From an uncultured Prolixibacteraceae bacterium (lineage in GTDB: Bacteria; Bacteroidota; Bacteroidia; Bacteroidales; Prolixibacteraceae), in contig CAJXZG010000002.1 in the NCBI GenBank assembly GCA_913063265.1, positions 57,590-121,589 of the forward strand: a stretch of DNA of 64,000 nt, written 5' to 3'. The notes under the pieces were generated by a model that had not been told where the DNA came from, searched no databases, and worked only from the letters and a program-made list of their open reading frames with translations. Made by a program: the position numbers and the translations under genes. Below, one piece after another: positions 1 to 7,488 of the stretch; the stretch's first letter is position 1; the number at the start of each line of letters is the position of its first letter.

Positions 1-1114
1 TATTTCCAATTTCATTCAACGAAAAAGTATTGTTACTGCATCTTTCATTGATTTCAAAAGCCCAGGTTCCCAGGTTCTTAAATGCACATTTGGCAAAGGA
101 ACAATTTTGAACACCTGTTAAAGAAATCGCAGCAGGCACTGAAGCTGAGCCTTGCCTGTCGTTTGAATTTCCCGGTGGCAATTCCCAATTCGTATAACAA
201 AACTCCAGGTCATAAAATTGAATCCCTTTAATAAACTCTCCCTTTTCCGGATCTCCATCGAAACGCACAAGCTGGTCAATTACCGGAGCATAAATTTCAG
301 TTTGGTTTATTTTCTCATCAGGAAACGGATAATAATAACATTTGCCTTGTTTTCTGTCCAGATACCATTCACCCGGCACATCAAGTTCTTCAAAAACATT
401 TTCGACAATATAACGGGCACCATCTTCCGAAAAATCATCGGTAAAAGTTTTGCCGGCCTTGTGTTTAAATGTTACTATGTTGGTTTCTTGATCTATCGAT
501 TTTATAGGTAAATGAGAATCTGTCCAGAAATGATAGACAATTACTTCCACATCATCCATATTTTTCCATTGTGGATTAATGGCGCCTTCAGCAAACTCAA
601 AACTCTGACAATCGGTATGATAATTAACGGTTTTGGGAGTTCCCTCGGGCATGCCTTTTACCCGAAGAAATCCTGAATTTGGTTTTCGTGCACGATGTCG
701 TAATTCGCCGTTTACATAAATCTGACGAAATTTCCATTCACCGGATTTTACCTCAGGAATATCACAAGCCCACCAGCCGTTTTTTTGCTTCTTCCAGTCT
801 TCGAGCTTTTTGCCACCGCTGACGCATACTTTCTCATTACCAAAATTCTTAATTTTTAAATCGGTTCGATTTGTACCGGAATGTTCAGGCCTCAAAACAA
901 GTGGTTTATTTAACTGATAAACTCCTTCTTTTATCAAAATAAAATCAACTTCTTTCCCAACACTTTCATTAATGGCTTTTTGAATGGTTTGAAAAGGTTG
1001 TTTTTCTGTTCCGGGATTGGAATCATCGCCATTTAAAGAAACATAAAAGTTTTGTGGTTGTGCGAATATGAAAGTAGTAAAAAATAAAAATGAAGTGGTG
1101 ATAATGATTTTCAT
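1..1114 (-). CDS. Secreted right-handed beta-helix protein, 3' part cut off by window edge
   Basis: The frame is open from an ATG at 1114 to base 1 with no stop, so the C-terminus lies outside the window; about 371 residues are visible. The start gives a signal peptide (MKIIITTSFLFF..., cleavage near FAQ). Just after it comes FYVSLNGDDSNPGT, the usual opening of Bacteroidota pectate-lyase-like parallel beta-helix proteins, followed by QPFQTIQKAI. Such proteins bind or cleave polysaccharides outside the cytoplasm; lyase and hydrolase members cannot be told apart here and no catalytic residue was assigned. It lies 144 bases downstream of the fucosidase on the same strand and is probably co-transcribed, with a large nested inverted repeat between the two genes. 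Confidence 0.85.
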   Translation of the reverse strand, partial: MKIIITTSFLFFTTFIFAQPQNFYVSLNGDDSNPGTEKQPFQTIQKAINESVGKEVDFILIKEGVYQLNKPLVLRPEHSGTNRTDLKIKNFGNEKVCVSGGKKLEDWKKQKNGWWACDIPEVKSGEWKFRQIYVNGELRHRARKPNSGFLRVKGMPEGTPKTVNYHTDCQSFEFAEGAINPQWKNMDDVEVIVYHFWTDSHLPIKSIDQETNIVTFKHKAGKTFTDDFSEDGARYIVENVFEELDVPGEWYLDRKQGKCYYYPFPDEKINQTEIYAPVIDQLVRFDGDPEKGEFIKGIQFYDLEFCYTNWELPPGNSNDRQGSASVPAAISLTGVQNCSFAKCAFKNLGTWAFEINERCSNNTFSLNEIGN

Positions 1115-1131
1115 AATGGTTTAGGTTTTTC

Positions 1132-1249
1132 TACCCCCCGTTTCGTTCGGAATCTCCTTCGGAGTTTCCTGCCTCAACTGTCCCCCTAAATTTAGGGGAA
1201 CAGTTTGAGCCGGTGGTTTCAAAGAAGGAACCGGTGATATCGGGGGGTA
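1132..1249. repeat. Nested inverted repeat between two minus-strand genes
   Basis: TACCCCCCG at 1132-1140 pairs perfectly with CGGGGGGTA at 1241-1249. Inside, CCCCTAAA/TTTAGGGG is centred at 1190/1191, and the pairing extends to about 1176-1205 with one mismatch. The whole 118-base segment can fold as a long hairpin with inner arms. It could be a REP- or MITE-like element, or a transcript-processing or attenuating structure between the fucosidase and beta-helix genes. Confidence 0.7.
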
Positions 1250-1258
1250 TAAATATTC

Positions 1259-2305
1259 TTATTTCAACATTTTTCCAACTTTCAACAAAATATCAGCCGA
1301 AACTTTTGGCACTTCACCATTTCCGTCCGGACCAACATTTAAAAGGAAGTTTCCACCTTTTCCATTAATATCCTGCAATTTTTCGTAAACTTCTTTAGGG
1401 CTTTTCCAATCTTCGTCAATGATTTTATAACCCCACGAATCATTCATGGTATAACATGCTTCCCAATAATGTTTTAATTTAGAATCAGGATGAAACTGCT
1501 CGGGTGTTCCAAAATCCTTTTTAAATATTTTTCTTTTTGAAACCCTGTTATTTATAATAATATCAGGCTTTAATTCGCGAATGTATTGATACAAATCATC
1601 ACCATCTTCCAATGTCCAGTAATCTGCCCAATCACCATCAAACCAAAGAATTTCGGTATCATATTTTTCAATCAACTCTTTTACCTGGTTTTTCATGTAT
1701 TGTACATATTCTGCTTTTTTACCTTCTATCATTTTTGGATTCCGCCATCTTTCCCTGTCCTGTTCAGAAGCGTTTTCATCAGGGATATCATGTGACGGAT
1801 GATTCCAGTCGATAATACTGTAATAAGTTCCAAAATGTAATCCGTGTTTTTTACAGGCATCAGATAATTCCTTAATAAAATCCCTCCCTTTCATTGGAGA
1901 GCTGGCTATATCGTACTCCGTAAATTCCGACTCAAACAAACAAAAACCTTCGTGATGTTTACTTGTAATTACAATATATTTCATTCCGGATTTTTTGGCC
2001 AGTTTTGCAATTTTATCAGCATTATATTTTTTAGGAGTCCAGGTTTTAATCAGTTTAATATACTCTGATTTTGGTATTTTCTGATTGCACTGAATCCACT
2101 CTGCATAACGCCCTTCATCGTTTCCTTTGTAAATTCCTCCCAACTGGCTGTACAATCCAAAATGGATAAACATTCCGTATTCGGCATCAGTAAACCATTC
2201 CATTCTCCTGGCAAAATCCGCTTCCGATTCTTCAAGATAATTTACTTGTGCGAAACCTGAAAATGTTCCTAATAATAAAGTGATTAATAAAATGTAGTTT
2301 TTCAT
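1259..2305 (-). CDS. Alpha-L-fucosidase, GH29, secreted
   Basis: Predicted to release alpha-linked L-fucose from glycans in the periplasm or outside the cell. The 348-residue product starts with a signal peptide ending near FSGFAQ. GH29 landmarks are YGMFIHFGLYS (about 43-53), SKHHEGF with paired His117/His118, and WFDGD with Asp223 at the position of the family nucleophile. The GGNFLLNVGPDG block sits near the C-terminus. The protein stops at the end of the catalytic barrel, so the C-terminal beta-sandwich of longer family members is missing; no frameshift is visible. It is the most upstream gene of a pair with the beta-helix protein. Family assignment is firm; substrate linkage is unknown. 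Confidence 0.92.
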   Translation of the reverse strand: MKNYILLITLLLGTFSGFAQVNYLEESEADFARRMEWFTDAEYGMFIHFGLYSQLGGIYKGNDEGRYAEWIQCNQKIPKSEYIKLIKTWTPKKYNADKIAKLAKKSGMKYIVITSKHHEGFCLFESEFTEYDIASSPMKGRDFIKELSDACKKHGLHFGTYYSIIDWNHPSHDIPDENASEQDRERWRNPKMIEGKKAEYVQYMKNQVKELIEKYDTEILWFDGDWADYWTLEDGDDLYQYIRELKPDIIINNRVSKRKIFKKDFGTPEQFHPDSKLKHYWEACYTMNDSWGYKIIDEDWKSPKEVYEKLQDINGKGGNFLLNVGPDGNGEVPKVSADILLKVGKMLK

Positions 2306-2509
2306 AGTTCAGTCTGATTTTATTAGTAAAAGATTATTTTTAGTATTGATTGTTGCCTGGTTATTTTGACTTTGTATCCAAATTGATTGGCTTCTTTAGT
2401 TTTTTAGGTTATTAAATGTTCTTACAAATATATTGAATTAAACAAATGAGTGTTTGTTTATTCAGTGCCACTTTTCGTGATTAAGTGTTAATGGTATTTT
2501 GTTTTTTGC

Positions 2510-2533
2510 CACTAAAGCACTAAAACACTAAAA
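2510..2533. repeat. Three tandem octamers CACTAAAn
   Basis: CACTAAAG (2510-2517), CACTAAAA (2518-2525) and CACTAAAA (2526-2533) follow each other without a gap in non-coding DNA. This is one of several short-unit tandem repeats in the window. Confidence 0.7.
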
Positions 2534-2648
2534 TTCATTAAAAAGCCAAAGATTGAGTCCGGTAATAATCAACAAAGAATCATCAGCTTGAAAACAATTT
2601 CATCATTAAAATCCTTTAGCCCGTTGATTTGAGCAAGGAATTAAACCC

Positions 2649-2688
2649 GGCTTTAGCATTAAAGATTCGCTCTTTAACGGCTTAAGCC
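2649..2688. repeat. REP-like imperfect hairpin
   Basis: GGCTTTAGC at 2649-2657 pairs with GCTTAAGCC ending at 2688. The inner arms TTAAAGA (2660-2666) and TCTTTAA (2671-2677) pair perfectly. One mismatch and a bulge separate the outer and inner stems. It resembles the short palindromes dispersed in Bacteroidota intergenic DNA; it lies between the 3' end of the fucosidase promoter region and the 3' end of the transporter gene. Confidence 0.5.
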
Positions 2689-2767
2689 AAGGTGTTCTGA
2701 GTCACCAAACGCCAAGCAAAAGCATGGTGAAAACAATGCTATCCAACTCTTCTAATGCATCAAAAAT

Positions 2768-4288
2768 TCAAAGTGCCCAATCAGGTACAACATTCATTGC
2801 TACACCAAATAGTTTACCAATAAGCAAGTAAGTCATCAATGTAATGATTATTATTCCCAGCATATTTAGTCTAAAACCTGCCCGAATCATATTTTCGATA
2901 CTCACTCTTTCGGTCCCAAAAATAATAGCGTTTGATGGTGTTGCTGTAGGAAGCATAAATGCCAGCGATGATGCTATGGTTGCCGGAATCATAAAAAGTA
3001 AGGGATTATCACCGGTAGCCACTGCAATTGCAGCAAAGGCCGGAAGCAACATTTGTGTTGATGCTACATTGGATGTAAGTTCGGTTAAAAACGACATCAT
3101 TGCAACTATTGCCAGCACAAAAAGAATTGATGGAATTTGATCTCCCCAGGAAAGTTGTTCGCCAAACCAAAGTGCCAGTCCCGATACTTCAAATCCTTTT
3201 GCCAACGCAAAACCACCACCAAACAACAAAACAATATTCCATGGTAAGCGGTGGGCCGTTTTCCAGTTCATGATTCTCTCTTTCTTCCCGTTTTTTGTAG
3301 GTATGATAAAAAGTAACAGAGAAATAAAAATTGCAGTGGTTCCGTCATTAATATATTTTGGATTTTCAAACAAAGATGACCAACCGGGAATTTTAAATCC
3401 ATTGTAGCTAAATCCAGAACGTGACATCCATAAAAAAGCCAAAACCAAGAATAGTATAAATACTATCTTCTCTTCATAGCCGGTTGCGCCAAGGTTTTTT
3501 AATTGGTTTTTAAAAGCATCAGACGAAATCCCCTCCCATTTTTCTTTTGGTTTAAACAAAAAGAACAGTAATGAGAATGCGGCTATAAACATGATAAGGG
3601 TAATTGGAAAGGCAAAAACAAACCATTGGCTAAAACTAATCTCCGGAGCTTCCGGATATAATACGGATAGTATGCGAACACAAATTAAATTAGTAGGAGT
3701 TCCGACCAATGTTGCATTTCCGCCAATCGAAGCACTGTAGGCTATACCAAGCAACAAACCCAAAGCATATCGCGATATTTTCTTTTTCCCGATATTCTTT
3801 TCCAATTCAAGAATTATGGAAAAAACAATAGGAATCATCATCATGGTGGTTGCGGTATTTGAAATCCACATTGAAAGTAAAGCGGTTGCCAGCATAAATC
3901 CCAAAAGTATTCTGCCGGGACTGACTCCAACCCACTTTAAAATATGAAGAGCAATTCGGTTATGTAATCCCCATCGCTCCATTGCCAAAGCCATAATAAA
4001 CCCACCGATAAAAAGAAAAATGATGTGATTGATATAGGATTCGGATATCTCTTTCCCATCAATAATACCCAGAAATGGAAATGCCACCAAAGGTACTAAT
4101 GCAGTGACTGCCAATGGCAATGCTTCAGTTACCCACCATATAGCCATTAAAACTGCTACTGCAGCGGTTTTTGTAATTTCCGGCCTACCGGGTTCCAAAT
4201 CTCCAAAAAACAAAAGGATAAGAGAAACTACAGGACCTAGTATCAGACCAATTCTCTTTTTGTCAAACTTTGGTTTTTCGATTTTCAT
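2768..4288 (-). CDS. SLC13/DASS family anion:sodium symporter
   Basis: A 506-residue integral membrane protein with about a dozen hydrophobic segments, matching the divalent anion:Na+ symporter family that imports di- and tricarboxylates or sulfate. The two pseudo-symmetric substrate-site motifs are visible: WISNTATTMMM in the first half and LTSNVASTQML in the second (SNT and SNV). The conserved loops GGNATLVGTPTN and LPTATPSNAIIFG are also present. It lies in a minus-strand row with sugar-acid type enzymes (Gfo/Idh/MocA, enolase superfamily), which makes a sugar-derived carboxylate a reasonable substrate. That substrate is inference; the family call is secure. Confidence 0.9.
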   Translation of the reverse strand: MKIEKPKFDKKRIGLILGPVVSLILLFFGDLEPGRPEITKTAAVAVLMAIWWVTEALPLAVTALVPLVAFPFLGIIDGKEISESYINHIIFLFIGGFIMALAMERWGLHNRIALHILKWVGVSPGRILLGFMLATALLSMWISNTATTMMMIPIVFSIILELEKNIGKKKISRYALGLLLGIAYSASIGGNATLVGTPTNLICVRILSVLYPEAPEISFSQWFVFAFPITLIMFIAAFSLLFFLFKPKEKWEGISSDAFKNQLKNLGATGYEEKIVFILFLVLAFLWMSRSGFSYNGFKIPGWSSLFENPKYINDGTTAIFISLLLFIIPTKNGKKERIMNWKTAHRLPWNIVLLFGGGFALAKGFEVSGLALWFGEQLSWGDQIPSILFVLAIVAMMSFLTELTSNVASTQMLLPAFAAIAVATGDNPLLFMIPATIASSLAFMLPTATPSNAIIFGTERVSIENMIRAGFRLNMLGIIIITLMTYLLIGKLFGVAMNVVPDWAL

Positions 4289-4387
4289 TCTGGTTTAGCT
4301 AAAAGATTAGAACTTTATTATGTGTCGATAAACTTAATGAATATTGATTAAAGATTCTAAGGGGATTGGTTATTTCTTAATAAACAA

Positions 4388-4417
4388 AAACCCGGAAATA
4401 AAATATTTTCCGGGTTT
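4388..4417 (-). terminator. Intrinsic terminator after the Gfo/Idh/MocA gene
   Basis: AAACCCGGAAA (4388-4398) pairs with TTTCCGGGTTT (4407-4417). On the minus strand the hairpin is followed by TTTTTGTTTATT. It lies 30 bases past the stop of the oxidoreductase gene and separates it from the transporter gene. Confidence 0.8.
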
Positions 4418-4446
4418 CATATTTATTTATTTTTAATCTTTACCGA

Positions 4447-5847
4447 CTAAATTCTTTTTGCTCGGGGCTCCAAATCCGTTAAACTTGCAATACGAACCGG
4501 TTGTCCCGACTCGATACTTTTTCGGGCAGCAACACCTATTAAAACCGACATTGCACCATCTCTGGTGCCGGCCATATGTTTGTAGATATCTTCTTTTTCA
4601 GGATTTTTGAAAATCTGATCGTGAAGCCTGACATCTCCGCCACCATGTCCGGCTCTGCTATAACCAACATTAATAACTTTCTGGTCTTCCCAAAGTTTAT
4701 GATGGATGATTGGTTTATATGTCATATCGCCTCCTTCCTGGTTCATTTCCTGTGCATGTAAATCTTCCTGCGATAATTTTTCTGTTTCCATAAACGGCAC
4801 ATCAAGGAATGCATCAATACGGCCTTTTGTGCCGTTAAATGCTACACGCCAGCCCTCCCACGGAGAGTATGTTGTAAGCATATAATTTACATATACATTA
4901 TTGGCATATTTAATATTTACATTCATTTTATCGTAAATATTTATTTCAGGACGGAACAAACAATTGTCGCGAATGTAACCGTCATGTTTTTCGTTATCTA
5001 CATAAAGTTTTTTATCCCAGTCACTCTTTAAAATATCCCAATAAAATTTACATGTATTCTTCTCATCACAGTTTCGGCAATTCACTCCTTTTTTCTCGGG
5101 TCGTTGTCCGTAAAATTCCAAATCACCAAAAGCAAATACTTCTTTTGGATCAGAATCCAGCCACCAGTTTATCAAATCGAAATGATGGGTTGCTTTATGT
5201 ACAAGCAAAGTTCCGCTGTGTTCACGTTGTCCGTGCCAGCGACGGAAATATGAGGCTCCATGACTTGTATTTAGCATCCATGAAAAATCAACAGAAACAA
5301 TATCTCCAATTTCTCCGTTGGTTAGCATCTCCTTGATTTTTGTATTGTAAGGACTCCAACGATAGTTAAATCCAACAATTACCTTTCTGTTATTTCTTCT
5401 TTCAGCATCAAGTATTTCCCTGCATTTATCCTCATCAGTGGTCATTGGTTTTTCTGTTAAAACATCAATTCCATTATCAAGCGATTTTACGATGTACTGG
5501 TGATGTGTTGCATCTGTAGTAGTGACCATTATCAGATCTGGCTCATGGTTTTCCAACATTTCATCAAAACTGGTATACAAGCCACATTTATCCCCAACAC
5601 CTATGTGACTTTTTGCCAGTTCCAATCTTCCCGGATTGATATCCACTAATGCATCAAATTCAAGAATATCGCTGTATGCATCTACCAAACGTTTTCCCCA
5701 GAAACCTGTTCCTCTGATCCCTGTTCCTACCAAAACGACTTTTAACTTTTCACCCTGAGCTAGTATTGATGCTTTTAATGGATTGGTTACGGCTGCTCCT
5801 GCTGCAATGGTTCCGATGGTTGTCAAAAATTTCCTTCTGTCCAGCAT
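4447..5847 (-). CDS. Gfo/Idh/MocA family oxidoreductase with Tat signal
   Basis: Predicted NAD(P)-dependent oxidoreductase acting on a sugar or sugar derivative. I chose the ATG at 5847 (466 aa) because it places the twin-arginine signal DRRKFLTT at the N-terminus; the frame is open 26 codons further upstream. The Rossmann motif VGTGIRGTG is at about 40-48 and the family EKP motif, with the catalytic-site lysine, is Glu132-Lys133-Pro134. HHFDLINWW follows in the substrate domain. A Cys-containing stretch (CRNCDEKNTC) of unknown role sits mid-protein. Tat export with a bound nucleotide is known for Zymomonas glucose-fructose oxidoreductase, so a periplasmic location is plausible. Substrate unknown. 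Confidence 0.88.
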   Translation of the reverse strand: MLDRRKFLTTIGTIAAGAAVTNPLKASILAQGEKLKVVLVGTGIRGTGFWGKRLVDAYSDILEFDALVDINPGRLELAKSHIGVGDKCGLYTSFDEMLENHEPDLIMVTTTDATHHQYIVKSLDNGIDVLTEKPMTTDEDKCREILDAERRNNRKVIVGFNYRWSPYNTKIKEMLTNGEIGDIVSVDFSWMLNTSHGASYFRRWHGQREHSGTLLVHKATHHFDLINWWLDSDPKEVFAFGDLEFYGQRPEKKGVNCRNCDEKNTCKFYWDILKSDWDKKLYVDNEKHDGYIRDNCLFRPEINIYDKMNVNIKYANNVYVNYMLTTYSPWEGWRVAFNGTKGRIDAFLDVPFMETEKLSQEDLHAQEMNQEGGDMTYKPIIHHKLWEDQKVINVGYSRAGHGGGDVRLHDQIFKNPEKEDIYKHMAGTRDGAMSVLIGVAARKSIESGQPVRIASLTDLEPRAKRI

Positions 5848-5980
5848 ATTTTTTAAGTTTTTGATTACAAAATTATATGGTTCAAATGATGAAGTAAAAC
5901 TACCAACTTTTTTCCGTTTACGCACACGAAATGAATTAAAAAATTAAGTCAGGCACCTTAAAAAACTACCGGAATAAACT

Positions 5981-7240
5981 TTAAAGCTTTACCGGTTTAT
6001 GTTTACGAATAAAATCAACATCTAATTCTACTCCCAGTCCCGGTCCGGTTGGAACCTTTACAACTCCATTGTTACTTTTTAAATCTGATGTAGGACACTC
6101 AAGCGGAATTTCAGAATTAAAACCTTTAAACTCGTGAAATGGTCCTGCGTTTGCTATTGCCGACACAAAATGCATCATATATAAATAACCCAGTCCTGAA
6201 CCGGAAATATGAGGAACACAATCCATTCCTTTTGATGCTGCCATCCGTGCAACCTTCATCGAACGAATCATTCCTCCAAAATAGAAAATATCGGGTTGTA
6301 CAATTTGTAATGCATTATTCTGAATCAACCACCTGAAATTGTGCATACCTGGTTCCTGTTCACCACCGGCAATCGGAATTTTTAAAGCATCCGCAACTTG
6401 TTTGGTTTCTTCATACCAATCAAAAGGAACCGGTTCTTCGTAAAAATCAACTTTATATTCTTCAAGCATTTTTCCGATTCTGATAGCCTCTTTAACATCA
6501 TAACTTCCGTTTGAATCGGCGTAAATGGTCATTTCATTACCAAAAGTTTTACGAACAAGTGGAATTAGCTTCTCTGTCCTTCCCTGAGGATAATCGGCAT
6601 TTTTACTCATGCGGCCACCGATTTTAAATTTTACCGCTTTAGCCTGAGATTTTTCAACATGTTCAACTATTCTTTTAATACTTTCTTCTGCTGATAGTCC
6701 ACGATAATTATTGGCCTGATAAACTGCAATATTTTTGTGATGTATTTCTCCAATTAGCTTACCCATCGGAACACCGGCTATTTTCCCCAGCATATCTAAA
6801 ATGGCAAATTCTATTGTTGCCTGCGGAATCCACAAAGCCAAACCCTGTAATTTGTAGTTGCTTTGAAATACATAAACTTCTTCCAAAAGTTTTTCCAGTT
6901 CAACCGCATTTTTACCAATAAAAAACGGTTGCAAACGATTTAGAAAGATAGGATACAAAGAAACCATCTGCATATTATTACTAACCGAAATCCCGACAGC
7001 TCCCTGTTTTGAAATCACCCTGCAAATAAAATTGTTTTGATATCGTAACAATTCCAATTTATCAATTATTACAGGCTCAGAAAACAGTTCCTTTTTTAAA
7101 ACGGGTTGAGCAAGTATTTTATCCAATTCAGTATATTCCTGCAAAAAACTGCTACTATTACCGGCATTACTATTTATATAAAAACCTGCACCTATAATTC
7201 CTGTTGCAGCAGTTTTTAAAAATTTACGTCTGGTTTTCAT
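5981..7240 (-). CDS. Enolase-superfamily (mandelate racemase-type) enzyme with Tat signal
   Basis: The 419-residue product begins with a Tat-type signal (TRRKFLKTA). The enolase-superfamily active site is complete: Lys204-x-Lys206 (KFK), metal ligands Asp242 (YADSNGSY), Glu268 (FYEEP) and Glu294 (GGEQE), then Asp317 (QPDI) and His344 (VPHIS). The 27-residue Asp-to-His spacing equals that of the mandelate racemase dyad (Asp270/His297), so the protein is more likely an acid-sugar dehydratase or racemase than a muconate cycloisomerase. It ends 133 bases upstream of the Gfo/Idh/MocA gene and is probably co-transcribed with it. A secreted member is unusual; the substrate is not known. Confidence 0.85.
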   Translation of the reverse strand: MKTRRKFLKTAATGIIGAGFYINSNAGNSSSFLQEYTELDKILAQPVLKKELFSEPVIIDKLELLRYQNNFICRVISKQGAVGISVSNNMQMVSLYPIFLNRLQPFFIGKNAVELEKLLEEVYVFQSNYKLQGLALWIPQATIEFAILDMLGKIAGVPMGKLIGEIHHKNIAVYQANNYRGLSAEESIKRIVEHVEKSQAKAVKFKIGGRMSKNADYPQGRTEKLIPLVRKTFGNEMTIYADSNGSYDVKEAIRIGKMLEEYKVDFYEEPVPFDWYEETKQVADALKIPIAGGEQEPGMHNFRWLIQNNALQIVQPDIFYFGGMIRSMKVARMAASKGMDCVPHISGSGLGYLYMMHFVSAIANAGPFHEFKGFNSEIPLECPTSDLKSNNGVVKVPTGPGLGVELDVDFIRKHKPVKL

Positions 7241-7488
7241 TATCGGTTTAGACTATTATATGGTTTCACTTTAGCATGTATTAATAATGCTATAATCTTA
7301 GCAAAACCAAAATTGAACAGATTATTTTAGTTTACTAAACTAATCATTTCGGTTCATTATACATTAATCCTATACATTAAAAAACAAACATGCTTTATAA
7401 CCTCTTAAAACGTATAAAATCCTGATCAATATCCTAAATTTCAATTTACTAAAGCATTAATTTTAAATGAACTAAAAACTCAACAACC

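Larger units (their letters stand above)
2306..2767. other. Gene-free stretch with octamer repeat and hairpin
   Basis: No convincing reading frame is seen. It holds three octamers of the form CACTAAAn (2510-2533) and an imperfect hairpin at 2649-2688. The start of the fucosidase transcript should lie at its left end, but no clear TAnnTTTG element was found on the minus strand. Confidence 0.6.

Noticed and set aside
1586..1815. Plus-strand frames of 67-69 codons inside the fucosidase gene
   Set aside because: They lie antisense to conserved GH29 coding sequence and show no family motif, so they are frame shadows.
5848..5925. 26-codon upstream extension of the Gfo/Idh/MocA protein
   Set aside because: It would bury the twin-arginine signal behind a charged, non-conserved segment; ATG 5847 gives a normal Tat signal.
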